Part shown: piece by piece, positions 32,294 to 44,559 of the stretch
Layout of the letters: the number at the start of each line of letters is the position of its first letter
Position numbering within the stretch: the first letter of the stretch is position 1
Source: Coprinellus micaceus
Taxonomy: Eukaryota > Basidiomycota > Agaricomycetes > Agaricales > Psathyrellaceae
Assembly (NCBI GenBank): GCA_951394405.1
Contig: OX596334.1
Location: forward strand, 5,208,001-5,272,000
DNA length: 64,000 bases
Direction: 5' to 3'
The notes under the pieces: model-generated
Database searches by the model: none
Seen by the model: only the letters and a program-made list of their open reading frames with translations
Told to the model about the DNA's origin: nothing
Program-made: the position numbers and the translations under genes

Positions 32294-35200
32294 CTACCCT
32301 TGGCGGTACTGTACAAAGGGTTGATCGAATTTCATGTGGAGTACGGGGGTGAAGGTATCTGGTGCGAGACGGGCGTATTGGGCGTACAGTTCGCTCTCTC
32401 TTGAACCTTCCTGCGTGATCGGGTGTGCGAGTAGCGCCTCTTCGAAGGGCTCCACAACGGACCTCTCGGGGTGGGGTAAATATCGTTCCTTGGGGTTAAG
32501 TACGAATTGTGGTGGTCGGAAGTTCGATAGCGCCTTCCACGCGACGTCCGTTGTAAGGAAGGCTGGTCCGAGGTGGTTCAGGAGGATCTGGACGACGTAG
32601 GCTCGAAGGCGTTCCGTCCTGTCGACCGTTCCGTTGTTTGAAGAGAAACCTACCCACTGCGGAAGGACTTCACGAATTGTCCTCACCGTCTCCTCCTTCA
32701 ACCTACCGTCACCCTCCTCGGCCTGCAAAAATCGCTTCATCCTCCTCACCGGGAATGCGAAAGGTAAGAGGGAGATACCCTTGAGTCGAGGGTAGAGCTG
32801 AGGGTTGTACGTGATGGTCTGGTAGCCGTGGCGTAGCCCTGAGACCGTGATGTCGGTCAAGTCGTCCAGCCAGTCCTTTTCCCTCCCATCCTGTGTGTCT
32901 CTACGCTCCAAACGATCTCGGACGGCCGGAACGACGTCGACATCCAGCCAGCGCCAGGGCCACGTTATGAGCATGATAATCCGCCACCTTGTTGAACGCT
33001 CAACAAACTCCCATCCTCGATAACTCGAGTCCACCTTCACCGATTCAGTACTGATTTTCTTTGCCACCGCAGGGGCTTCAGCGGAGATGGGGTTGTCATG
33101 CAAGTTATTCGTGAGAGCGGCGATTTCGTCCCAAGGAAGGACCGTCTCGGAACCTCGGGGCCTCCCAGCTGCAAAGTCAAATGCCGAGCGCTGGCGCTCA
33201 ACTTCCTCCAGTTCTGCAGTCAGCCCAACGTCGGAAAGCTTCTGAAGCAAGGCGTAGGATGAAGAAGGTTCAACCTTGGGTCGCTTGGAATCTATATGAC
33301 GACGTTACCCAAGTTGTATCCTCTCAAAAGGGGGGGCTTACCAGGCTCTTCATCGACGGTTTCAGTCTTGGCGCCCCCACGTTTCCGTTTTAGTAAGACT
33401 GTGTTCAGAATCAGGATCCCAAATCAATGTGTATCAAGTCTTGACTCACTTTCGCACTCTCTTTCTTCCAACTCTATATCGTCGTCACCCTCGGAGTTCG
33501 ATGAAACGACTACCATCTCAGCTCCGTATTGGTATCCATCCCTATCTGCGTCTATCTCCTCCCCGCTCAGAACGTCGACTCCATTCGCCTTGTTTCTCGC
33601 CCATTTCTCCTCGATTCCTACCCTCTCCTCGTCACCACGAACCGTGCCAATATTCTCATTGAATGGGTTCCCTTTCCTCACTCCGTCTCCGGACGACTGT
33701 TTATCTCTGGCTTGCCCCGTCTCTCCTGACTCGGTATCGCTTCTCCCACGAGCCTGATCAACTTCGGTGGGTAACACGTCTCTCCCCTGAAGTCTCGAGG
33801 ATCGGCGAGACCCCTGACCCTTCGTATTCGTCTGGGCCCTTGGATCCCTTTGAGGGGGGATCGTGGATGGAGTGGACCCGGTCTTTTTGTCGGTGTTGGG
33901 AAGCCCGTGGGCAGTACTGGGAATGAACCGTACCACGTTCCGGTTGTGGTCTTGAAATCTCTTGTACGCCAAGTTACGAGCTGGGCGGGCTTCTGAGACT
34001 CCTGGGGCGCACTCCCAGTCGTCCAGAACGCACTCAGTACCGTCCTCGTCAGTGTACGAGATGGACTGAAGAAACTTCTTCGGATCGATCTTGACGTGTC
34101 GTGCCTTGGGAACCTGGCGGAAGACATACGCTGCGTGCTGAAGAAGTGACCGCCCGACGTAGTTCATTAGATTATCGGCGTCCATGATCACCGCTCCGTC
34201 AGAAGTGTACGTCGCCAATGTCGACGTACGAGGTACAAAGCCGGAGTCACTGGGAACTCAAAGTCAGTCTTACAATTCCAGCGAGGACGGCATCAGGACG
34301 CACTTGACGTTGGTCATCTCTGGAGTGATAAGAAAGGGTTCCTTATCCGCTCTACTGCCTACTCGCTTAACCTCCGTCTGCATCTCCTCATCACCTTCCC
34401 CCTGATCCTCTGGTACGTCTCCACCACTCTCAGAATCCTTTACGGGCTTCGACGCGAGAGCGTACACCGCTTCCCCATCCACTGCACCCTTGGTGACAAA
34501 GAACACGGCGTTCAAGCGGAATCCAGTGGCTTTGGTCAATTTAGCACCAGGGATCGGAAAAGGCGGGGTAGCGCTGTGTCTCCGTTTTGCCGAAAACATG
34601 GTTAGATTCCCAGCTTTCAGGTGAACGAAGATCCCAAGACCCATGATGTGTAAGTGTCCAGGATCCCACCCTGAGGGAAGCACGGGGTGCGAGAACATGA
34701 AGGTGAGGAAGGCGGGGTGATCGTGCGAGTCAAAGTGAGCCGCCCCGAACTGGCCCAGCTGTTTCTTGAAGTCTGAAAGGGGTCTATGGGCTGAAAATCT
34801 TCGTATTTCTAACGGATTCACTCACTCCTAAGCCAGTCTTCGATATTACCCCCGACGGTAGTGACGTTCAACTGCACCTCCGTGAACATGTAGTTGCCCT
34901 TCTTCCCGACCGTTGGGAAGTTGACGACCTCCTTCCACGCTTTCAACGCGTCCTGAAGTTTTGGAGGTAGTACTTTTGCAGCGGCCTCCTCAACCATCCC
35001 GCTGCAAACCTGGCGTCTTATTAGAAATATCCAGACTGAAACGAAGGGGCGTACCTCAACCAGCTTCTTAACCTTCTGCTGGTAGTCGCTGTGCGGTTCC
35101 GGCCCCTTACCGGCTGCGGCTGGACTGAGCAGCTTTTTCAACCGCTGCCACCCGCTTCCGATAGTAAACGCGCGACGACCGCGAACCCTTACGGGCTTTC

Positions 35201-35827
35201 CCGTCGCCTCAAACGCTGTTAATTCATCCTCTCGGTCGCCGACGATCTGCTCGATGGCAGAAACAAAGTCCTTGGAATTCTCCTGGCTAAAGTGCTCCCT
35301 GGACTAGCGTTAGTTGTCGCACCCAAATGGTGCGTTAATTGTACTCACCAGTCTGCAACAGCTGCTGCCAGGACGTCGTCATCAGCGATGCCAGATTTGG
35401 CTGCGTCCCGAACGAACACGAAGTCGCCCGACTCCAACTCGAGCATCCCTTTGACGGGTCAGTAAATGGTGTAGAGCAGTCCGACGCACGTGAATCACCT
35501 TTGCTGATCCACTCCTCCTCAGTACCTTCCGGGGTCTGGAGATTTCGTTCCCATTCGTACACTCGGGTCATATCCTTCTTAGTGGTCGATACGAGCATGA
35601 CGAACACACGATTGACGATCGGAGCCAACTTTGTGAGCGGGTGATTCCAACATTGGATGACGGGCGGTAGATATTCGTGATTGGTGCGTCCAGGAAGGTA
35701 TACAGGAGTCTCGGAGTAAGGCTTTAGGACGTTAGATTGTTTAAGGGACTAGCTGGTGACACAAGAGACGTACGTTTGACGTAGGGCGGGATGCGCCTTC
35801 ACCCCCATCAGACGATACCGAGGCCAT
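32294..35827 (-). CDS. TET/JBP-like 2-oxoglutarate/Fe(II) dioxygenase, 1,042 aa, nine exons
   Basis: Exons (minus): 35827-35774, 35721-35499, 35448-35349, 35298-35055, 35009-34826, 34772-34304, 34249-33450, 33398-33342 and 33291-32294. All introns are 45-54 bases and every junction is in phase. The dioxygenase core lies at residues of about 275-365. The HxD iron motif is H281-F-D283 (AAHFDSHDHP), then HIMGLGIFVHL; the distal histidine is H334 (FSAKRRHSATPPF) and the candidate 2OG-binding arginine is R354 (GFRLNAVFFV). This pattern matches the fungal TET/JBP family, which oxidises 5-methylcytosine or related bases in DNA. The N-terminal 270 residues and the long C-terminal region (acidic linker, KRKRGG nuclear-localisation-like motif, then a folded 320-residue domain ending FDQPFVQYRQG) are not recognised. 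TATAAGTA lies about 50 bases upstream. Family call is from motif reading; substrate is inferred. Confidence 0.8.
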
Positions 35828-36936
35828 TTGACGTGGGGGATACGGGAAGCCGGATCGCCAGTTTCACGGGGTACTTATACGATTTCCTAGCAATACGTGT
35901 GCTCGAAATTTGAGGGGAGCTTTTTTAACCTAAGGGACACGACCTCCTGCCCATCACTATGCCCCACGTGGGCCCCCCACCTCCCGAACGACCCCTGAGG
36001 CGATGGAATGCGCTATCGGGCGCTAAGATGCGCTTCGGGGCGGTGCGCCCCATCACGTCAGCGGAAGGATGGGACGTCCGTTCCCCGGAAACGTCAGGCC
36101 GTACGCCCGAGCGGCGGGTTGGAATGCGCTCGTGGGCGCTTAAATGCGGCCCAGAGCAAATGGCACGTGAACTCACCCTATCCGATGACGCACGTCCACG
36201 GAAACCAAGCAGAAATTTGGGAGATGTGCGTCATCGAACGTGTGAGACGTGTGGCGGTAGATGGGTGGTGCCCGTTATCAAGCGCGGAAGTTGTGGGATA
36301 CCGACGGCGGCACCCCGTGATCTGAGAAAAGTGCGGTGTTTTCTGCGGATATGGGCGGGTATGGGCGGATATGGGCACCTCAGCAAAGTCTACGTTCCAT
36401 CGAAGGTCGCCATCCACGTGGATCGGGGTCTGGGTCGGGTGCGATTGTCGATCGTTGTGGCAGATAATCAATAATAGGCGCAGCTCTCGGCATCTTTCTA
36501 TTTTTAGCCGAGGACGTGTGGCGCTCCCAGGGCGGATCCCCGTTCCCCTGATAAGGAGATCGAGTGTGACGGACGCCGTTCTGGGGTTTTTTAACGGGTA
36601 CGCTGTGAGATGGACTTTGCCGTAGGGAAGCGGGACCCTAGTGCAGTTTAGCGCGGTTTTGTGTAGGGGGGATTTCGACGGCGAGAGTTCGGGTCGGCGA
36701 ATAAACCCGATTCACATCTTCCCTGTGACCTCTCCCGAAGAGATGAATAATCGCGCACCACGGCGTCGCAATTCCCAAGGCGGAGATACCATAAAAACGC
36801 CACGCGTTCAGGAACGACGGCTCGGGTGGTGTTTAGGTGCACAAGGGCGGAATGGGCTAAAACGCGCGACGTGCGACTGCTCATATCTTCCCATTCGATC
36901 CTCCCCCTTGCACATTCCCGCCTCTGCAGCATCTCC
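35828..36936. promoter_or_regulatory. Divergent intergenic region between the TET/JBP-like and JmjC-like genes
   Basis: About 1.1 kb between head-to-head starts. A minus-strand TATAAGTA sits at 35872-35879 and a plus-strand ATAAAAAC near 36,792. A perfect palindrome CCCACGTGGG (E-box type) lies near 35,962. GCGCT-containing words recur at 36,005-36,040 and 36,125-36,145. A short tandem of the form GATATGGGCG/GGTATGGGCG/GATATGGGCA lies near 36,350-36,378. These could be binding sites for co-regulation of the two oxygenase genes; this is inference. Confidence 0.45.
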
Positions 36937-38665
36937 ATGACGCCCGTTTCGCTTTTGAGAAGGATACAAGGTGGGTCCGCCCTTCCTTCTGCTTTTGATC
37001 TTGTTGTCGATGGGCGCCTAGTACTGTCGGTCAATGGCAAAGACGTTCGTTACACCGTCTCCACTGGGCGCACCCCTCCCCCCGGAGACGCTGAGCCTGG
37101 CGATATCCATGTGGACACCACCACCGAGCAGATTTGGGTGAGGAGTAACGAGTCGTGGTCTCCACCCGTTGTGAAGGATGGGGTGACGATCCCAGCCCAA
37201 ACGCACCCAATCTACGGCGAAAGTTACCGCTTGTTGGAAACTACCTGGTATTTCAAACGTCGGATCTACGACAAAATTGGGAAAAGTACGTCTGCGGTTG
37301 GTTTGTGCGATTCCGGGTATTGACGTTGGTATGGGGAAGATGTGGGACAGGATGTGGCTAGCCCTCCACCTGTTTCTTCGTCCTCAAAGCGTCGTGCTTC
37401 TGGAACGACTGGTCAGGGTATGCCCTTCCGCTTTCTCCTTCTTATTGTCGCCAATATCCTTGGCAGCCGCAGACGCACGTCCTCACAAGTCCAGGCGCGC
37501 AGGGGTAACCGCTCAACGTACGTTCACATTTCGACCTTATCAGTCTACATTTACTGATACGTATTTAGCACGAGAGCACAGCGGGACTCCCCCGAACTCG
37601 TGGATCCAAGAAGTACTTGACCTCTGGATGACTGGTTCCGCTTCTCGCGTCATCGCCCAAGCTCCCAAAGGCGAGATGATCCTTACAAGGCTTTTGGGCA
37701 AGGCGGAAGAAATTCCGCGGATCACGGAAACCTCAGATACCTCGCAAAGCGGCCTGGTTATGATTGGGAAGGCTACGAGGTCGGGGTTGCCTCCATCCGT
37801 CGACTTGGCGATCGGGGACCTCATGGATGCACCAACACTCCAGTTCTCGGACACCACCTCCAACAAGGTCGAGGAGGGTGTCAGTGTCGTTGGCTTTATC
37901 TCCCAGCTCCTCGAAATCAACAGGGGTATCGAAGTGGCCTTGAGCGACCGCGTATATGTTGTTCACGACGTGCCTTTTTCAAGCAAGCGCGGTCTCGCAC
38001 TATGCCAGTGGTCGTACCCTCCCTTCCAGGATGCCACCACCAATCTTGGAAGGCAGACGAATTGCTGGACTCCTCCCGGCGCCATTACCTTTCCTCACAC
38101 AGACGATTACGCCTGTGGAATGTACATGATTCATTGGCGTGGAGACAAGTTGTGGATCATCGCGCCGGCAACGAAGAAGAACCTCGGCTTGATGGAGTTT
38201 GCGAGGACCGGCACCGAAGACATCACCACTACGCTATATCTTATCGACCGTCTTGAACACCTCCACCTCTTCTATGCGACGGAGGAGTTTAAGGACTACG
38301 CCTTCTATCTCCGACCCGGCACCATCCACTGCTGTATTTCCGTCACGGAGAGTTGCCACGCAGGCCGCCCCATTCGGACGGTGGACTTCGACTTCCTGCC
38401 AGTCGTGGAACTTGCGTACACCTGCGCTCTCGATTGGCTGGATCGTTTGGTCGGTAATGAGGCCGCGTGCGATATCGAAACGAAGCAGGATATTCTGAAA
38501 GAGATGGCCGTCAGCATTGACCTTTGGGACAGCCTGGGGGATAAACTCAGAACTGGGAAGAAGAGAGAGGAACTTCATACCGTTGTTCAGAACACTCGCG
38601 ACGGTCTTCAAGCCATCGCGCCGAAGATTGGATTGAGTCCGATGATCGTCTACGGGTATCCTTAA
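36937..38665 (+). CDS. JmjC-like 2OG/Fe(II) oxygenase, 524 aa, four exons
   Basis: Exons 36937-37285, 37340-37417, 37467-37517 and 37569-38665; introns of 54, 49 and 51 bases; all in phase. Residues 1-115 form a distinct N-terminal region (LVVDGRLVLSVNGKDVRYTV). The JmjC-like core starts with WTPPGAITFPHTDDYACGMY, where H336 and D338 form the HxD iron motif. It continues with MIHWRGDKLWIIAPATKKN (the usual GxKxW strand) and ends with YLRPGTIHCCISVTESCHAG, where H413 is the distal ligand. All three iron ligands are present. JmjC enzymes demethylate histones or hydroxylate proteins; the target here cannot be told. The gene is divergent from the TET/JBP-like gene. The exon 3/4 intron is optional by frame, but the acceptor is good. 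Confidence 0.75.
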
Positions 38666-39796
38666 AATCGTTTACAGGTTCTCCAAACAATTTATCTTAT
38701 CTTATCTCAACGTATGTGATCGGATCGACCTACGTACCGTTCTCTAAATTCTCCCCCTCGCCCTCGTCACTATCGTCATAGGAAAGTGGGAGAGCAAGTG
38801 ACGTCCACGCCCAGAAGCCGTTCATCGAATCGGCGTCCTTCTCGTTCACCTCATTGCCGCCCTCCAAACGCCTATCGGCCCAAACTAAGCCGCCAAGTCG
38901 GGCCGAATGGCGGAACCGACGTGTTTGGTCCACACGCCCAAACCAAACACTGCGAGCCGAACACGGCACAATTCATCCCTTTCGCCTGCGTCACGTCCAC
39001 CACTAACTAGCCTCCATCCTCGTCCTCCTCTCACTCGCTTCTGACTCTCTAGCCTTGGTGTATCGACTTCTAGCGCCAGGAAATTCACATTTTCAAGGCT
39101 CAAAAACACCGGGAGATTGAAGAAGTGGCGGGGGGGGGGGGGGGGGTCGAGGGTCAAATTTTCGGAAGGAGGTCGTAGGAGTGAGGGTTGTGAAAGGAGG
39201 GTTTATTATCTGTGTCATCTGTACTAAGTGTGTCTTATACCACGATCCTAGGGTTTTTCTACCCTTTTCGTTTCCCGCAGAGCGTGCCGTTCGCCGGTAC
39301 TGACTTGGCTGCGCGAATAGACGCCCACGAAGAACGGACTCCATATCGATCCCTTACTCGACGTTCTTGCCATAGCACAAACCACATTCAATTCTATTCA
39401 GAACCTGAACTCGTTCTGATATCCAGGTACGCCGCCCTAGTCATCTATCTCCAACGTATCTTTCACATTGACTCATTTTCACCCCGCCCTACCCGCGGCA
39501 GCAACCTGCGCAGCCTACATGGCGATCACGACAAAACGCCCCCCTCCTCCTAGTCCCTCCTTGAAACATAACCTCTTCATCCGACCCAGAACCCCCGGAA
39601 CACACAGCATGTCCAAAGGCTACTGCTAAACGAACTACCACGACGATGTCAAAACAGGCGCCTTCGACTCTTGCCTCTCCAGCTCTTTCCCTGGATCGCA
39701 CCCCCTCATCTCGGCCTACGTGTACCACGTCCACGTCCACGCATGCAAGCGTCAGGCTCATCATCCAAAACCCCGTCGAAAACCAAGCCCTAACCG
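38666..39796. other. Intergenic; 19-base poly-G run and a small hairpin
   Basis: A run of 19 G lies at 39128-39146. GTGTTTGGT and ACCAAACAC (about 38,920-38,949) could pair around a 12-base loop. Plus frames near 39,650 are Ser/Thr-rich and may be 5' sequence of the next gene. No gene called. Confidence 0.4.
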
Positions 39797-40454
39797 ATGC
39801 CCAAACCAAGAGCACGACCGGTCGTGAAGACGCTCGTCACGCTACCTGAAAAGGTTATCGAGCTCAGCGATTTGAGTGATGAAGACGTCGTCGGGGTGCG
39901 GAACAAGACTAGAGCGAATGGGAAAGGGAAGGAGATCCCGGAAGAGGTGAACGGGAAGTCGAACGTGATAGGCGAGATGAATGGGGAGCCTAGAGCTGTG
40001 GGTGACGACGAAGTGATCGAACGGACGAGGACTGGGACGAACGGGAAGGGGAAGGTGAAGGCTACGCGCACGTTCAGCGCGAACTTCAACCGTGACCTCG
40101 ACCCCTCCTCTCCTCCTTCAAACCTCAAGGGCAAGGGGAAGGCCACGTGCAGCGCTTCATTCGACTTGGAGGAAGACGAAGCCCAACTAGATCCACGCCA
40201 CCTCGCCTCTCCCTCTCCTCCTGTCCCCGTCCAGGGCCATCCCGGCTTTTCACCCCGCCCAATCCGTTGACGCAGACATTCCTCCAGTCCCGAATCGCGA
40301 AGGAACGCCACTCGACGGCTTCTACGCAGACGACGAGGTCCCCACTGTTGTCCCAGCGCCTCCACCTCAATCTCAATTAGTGGGGCGTAATCAACACTAC
40401 ATTTCTTCCCTTCGCCGATTCGCCCTCTGTCGTATCGAGTCAAATCTGTGTTGA
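39797..40454 (+). CDS. Hypothetical basic/serine-rich protein, about 189 aa
   Basis: ATG 39797 opens a frame with VIELSDLSDEDVVGVRNK followed by repeated KGKGK words, typical of disordered nuclear-type proteins. The frame stops at 40270. A better ending uses an intron from 40147 (GTGCAGCGCT) to 40234 (pyrimidine-rich, ending CCCCGTCCAG) and continues with AIPAFHPAQSVDADIPPVPN and FYADDEVPTVVPAPPPQSQL to a stop at 40454. That gives 189 residues. The donor is not ideal, so the 157-residue unspliced form remains possible. No domain is recognised. Confidence 0.45.
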
Positions 40455-41965
40455 CTAGGACAGGATTTCCACAGACACTCACGCTTGGGGCTTCTCCCCG
40501 CGCGGTGCTGAGTTCTTGTTTGGGGCGGATATTACGAGGGTATGTGGGCCTACGTTTACGTTCTGATGGATGGGATCGTTCGTGGGTGCAGGCTTCCATG
40601 GGGCTTGATTATGCGGGGGGTGGTCGAGGGTTTCTTCCCGTTCCAACTTGTTGAATAATTTATAGGCGCATGTTCTCCTTCTCTGCCTTTACCCTACCAG
40701 TTTCCCTTCGGGCCGGGGTACTTCATTTCATTTACTCTGAACTTTGGTTCATCTTGTCGGTCATCCTCATTCGTTTGAGCTCCCGCCGTGTCTCCTCTAT
40801 TCTTTCAGTTCTTGAACATTCCGTATCTACCTCACCCCAGGTGGGATATTGTACACCTCCTATTTCTCGGAACCCGCTCCCATTTGTGCTCTCTCCCTCA
40901 TTCGTTCTTCTTTACCTCAGGCTATTTTCTTACGTCTACATCCCCGGTGTCCTATACCCTGCGTATGCCACGCTTCCCTTCGCGAACGCTAATCCTCGAT
41001 GTGGTTACCTGGTGTCTGGTTGTGTGATCCCGGTGACAGGAATCCTGCGCCCTGTTTTGCGTGACAGACGTGACCGTGGCCGGGGCGGTATCTGCCTCCT
41101 CCCATCCCATATGTTCGAGTTGTTTGGTGGGGTGGTATCCACCCGTCTTCTTCACGTTCGGGCCAGGTTACGTTCAAGGCGGTGGGTTCGAACACGTGGT
41201 TCAACAGGCGCGGGGCGTTTCTTCACATGAACACCTCTAGCTATCGGACGGTGAGCGCGTTGTCCACTCCCCCGACTCCTTCCTTTGAGCAAGCGGGAGG
41301 GGAGATCGGTGCTCACCTGCATGAGGACATCGAGGCACATCATTCCCTGGTCCATTTTCTTCGCCCACCCTTCATCTTCTCATCGCTCTCCTGGCAATTT
41401 CCCTCTTTTCTCCACATCTCTTTGTTAGGTCCACGTACACCTATCCTGCCTTTCGTGCTTCGTGGAAATTTTTGGGGTGCCCGTGTCATTTCCTCCTACT
41501 CGATGTGTTGAGTCGAAATCCCCACGCAGTCTCTCAGGCACGCCGGGCGCTTCGTTCGACGGCGAAGCTCCATTGATCGCACTTGCCCACTAGATCCCTT
41601 TACATACCTACTTCGTGTGTAAAAATTCACCCAAGCTTCGTCATTACGCCCTTCAGGCTTCAAGTGGGTGCCTACCTGCTGTGCCGAAGACGTCTACCAT
41701 TCCCGGACAGGTCAAGGAGCGAACAGAAAAAATTCAGGATTTTTTAAAATTAAATGATTGAGACAGAGAGGGTTCAGAGCCCCGTGAGCGAAGCCTCTTC
41801 CTGGAGGTGGTATAACAACGAGATCTTAGTGAGTAGTCTACATCAATCCATTCTACAATATAAGGGGAGAGTCCAAGACGATCTGAAAGATGTACTGGAA
41901 AGAAGGATGGTGTTTATGAAAAGCATTTGTACATATCTGTACGAACGATTGGGGAATCCTGAATG
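40455..41965. other. No gene identified
   Basis: A T/C-rich stretch at 40,670-41,000 gives one long plus-strand open frame without coding character. The rest has no recognisable feature; 41,740-41,960 may be 3' sequence of the membrane-protein gene on the minus strand. Confidence 0.35.
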
Positions 41966-43560
41966 TTACCCGAGGACCTTTGAAGACGTATTCACAAGCA
42001 AAATAGCGTCATCGGCTGACTTCTTGCATGCCACACTGCCTCTCTCAAGGTCCACAGCCTCAACGGTCGTGATATAGGAAGGTGCGGTAGGATAATGGAC
42101 GCGTTCGGGGGTTGATATGGATGGTGTGGCAAAGATGAGACCGTCACTCACAGCGCAGCGGTGACCCTGTTGCCGATGAAGGGCATGTGACTCCCCCTCG
42201 CTCGTTCCATTTGGAGTTGTCTGTGGAGTAGACATGCTTCCACCTGAGCTCCAGGGCAGCTGAAAGGTTGGCTGAGGGGCCTTCTTAGCTTCGTGGATTC
42301 GGTTAGAAAGGAGTACAAAGACGACACCTGTGCAATGAACATCAGCTGACGAAAGCTGCAGTTCCAAGAGCCAGGACGCACCAATACTCGGCACAAGCGT
42401 ACCATGAAGGGCCCACTGTGCAGGGCTGTTGAAGTAGTAGAGAATGCAGAGGACTACCTGTTGAACCGTAAAGACCATTGTGCTCTCCACAACAATCCTA
42501 ATAACAGTTAGAAGCCCTAAGCTGGAGCCAAGCTCGTTCAGCCCAGCTTCACGAGAGAGCCGGTACTGGCGCCATATCCTGAAGGCGATGAGGCCTGTTG
42601 TAAGGCAGCTCTGCATGATATTGACGGGGAAGACCATATTGGTGAGCGAATGAACCTGCGCGAGGGTGAGGAACTCCGGGCGCTTAAGCCAAACTTGAAT
42701 GATGGTGCTGTTGACTTGACGGTGTCAGATGTCAGATAGGAAGTCGGCGGGAGGGTAAAGAAGTCAACATACCGATACTAAACACGAATAGTAGGCCCGG
42801 TAGAGTGATGATCCACCAGTTCATTTGCCATACTATTAGGCACCGGTAGATCTAGACTAACGACGTCAATGCCGGGGCGCCGGTTTCGAGGAGAAGAAAG
42901 GGTACTCACGGCCAAGGCGTCCCCAATCCATATGAGAACCCCCATAATAACACTTGTAGCAAGGTTTGGGACCTTCATGAAGTCACGTAGGTAGTAAATT
43001 GGGAGCTGCCCATTTGAGGCGTCTAACCAATCCGGGCTGAAGGCATACAGAAACCTAGAGGCGTTGATTCCTGTGCCGACAGGACCTCAGAGCCTTGAAG
43101 GGACATCCAGGAATAACGCAAACGTACCCATATATATCGCCGTAAGGACGAACATCATTAATGCCCCGAGAGTAGATATCTTTGAGCAGAGCGTTAGCAC
43201 CGTTACGAGGTCGTCACACAAATCGCTCCGTACCTTGGCTGAGAGTGCACACCTCGGCCCTTGGACCTGGAGGGTGACCTTTGCGAAGAGCGCAAACAGG
43301 TGCGCATAAAGACCTTTTGAAAACACTCCAGTTAGCGATCAGCTTGTAGAACCTTGAGGAAGATGTACCGAATACTAGCGCCTATCGCATATGGATGTGG
43401 GGGCTGTGAGTTGGTGTGATTGCTCACCGAGTTGGAACACCCACTCACCCCAAGCCAAAAGCCGAGCATCATATGATACTGTTCGGCTCGATCCCTCGCC
43501 ACAGTTGGCGTGTCCACCATGTTTCGAAACAAGGCAAACAGAGAGGATTGGATTGAGGGG
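41966..43560 (-). CDS. Seven-helix membrane protein of the basidiomycete hypothetical type
   Basis: The best-resolved exons are one ending at 42910 (VPNLATSVIMGVLIWIGDAL), 42851-42773 (IYRCLIVWQMNWWIITLPGL then LFVFSI) and one from 42714. Introns 42909-42852 and 42772-42715 are 58 bases each and in phase. The 42714 exon carries FPVNIMQSCLTTGLIAFRIW and GLLTVIRIVVESTMVFTVQQ, then a 52-base intron after LVPSIG before VVFVLLSNRIHEAKK. The motif D-A-L-x2-Y-R-C-x2-V-W and the I-x-E-S helix are typical of a large uncharacterised mushroom family of membrane proteins with seven hydrophobic helices. Upstream helices (STLGALMMFVLTAIYMG near 43,150) fit but their junctions were not settled. The C-terminal tail is polar. 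Function unknown. Confidence 0.7.
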
Positions 43561-44559
43561 TAGTTGAGCGATATGTCTTGAGGCTTGGCCTCGAGTCGCT
43601 AGGTCGAGTTGGAAGGAAAGAAAGGGTGGAGCCCACAGGCTACCCGCCGCGACCCAATCATATCTCCTTGACTGCACGTATGTAATGCCAGCGCATACAA
43701 ATGAATCGTCAAATGACCGCCGGTCCTGTCTCAGGAGGCGGTCTGACAGGCGGCGTTGTTCTGATTACCACGCACTTGAGAGGTATCCAGCGAGCCGTCA
43801 TGACGGGAACATCAAAGGCTGAAGTTTGACTCACCGAGTCAACCCTACTCGGTTACTGCCGGTTCTGTCGACACTCCCCTCAGTGGCGGCAGGGAAATAT
43901 TCATTCAATCTAAAAAGTATTCAATTGAAGTCGGAGTCTAGAACACCAAGGCCAGCCTACCGAAACTCGATACAGAAGGGTGCATACATACCGTTTGGCT
44001 TGGGCGCTTCCAGAATTCGGATAGACCTAGCTTTGTAAGCGCTCCCCGTTGGAGGGGGCTGGAGGTCCTGAGAAACGACAATTCATTCCATTGCTGTCCG
44101 CCCCCACGTATTCATGATCGGTGCAAGTGCAGCGACGAAGGGAGACTCGGACAGGATGCGCCACCGAGCTATTCTTGGCAAGCCTGCCAAGTGCTCAGGG
44201 ATCCTGAAATACATGTTCCCGACCTTTTTGTCCCGACGGGAGGAGGCCGTCCGACTAGGGGAAGGTCGTGAGTGTGTGGGAGCGGGGAGCAGGAAACCAC
44301 TCACCAACGACCGATCGTGGCTGCACATAGGATCCTTCACCTGGAATTGAACCTCGAACATCTCGTACGGTCGGCGCGAAGTCCAAGGATGAATTTCCCG
44401 TGCGAGCGATGGGTGATCGGCAATTTCCCTAGACGCTCTGGTCTTGGAAGGTCGATTATGGCCTTAAATCATGCTGAATTCTAGTAGGGGGATACTGTAC
44501 GTACTTAAGATGAATACGACTGGCATCCATGAAATTATTACCAATCGTGGAATGCCTGG
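43561..44559. other. No gene identified
   Basis: Short open frames only; no domain, repeat or RNA gene recognised. The 5' end of the membrane-protein gene may extend to about 43.7 kb. Confidence 0.35.

Noticed and set aside
34250..34273. 24-base intron between two TET/JBP-like exons
   Set aside because: Too short to be spliced; a 54-base intron (34303-34250) with donor GTGCGT joins the same exons in phase.
40670..41230. 186-codon plus-strand hydrophobic frame
   Set aside because: T/C-rich composition gives false membrane-like sequence; no start, splice or family evidence.
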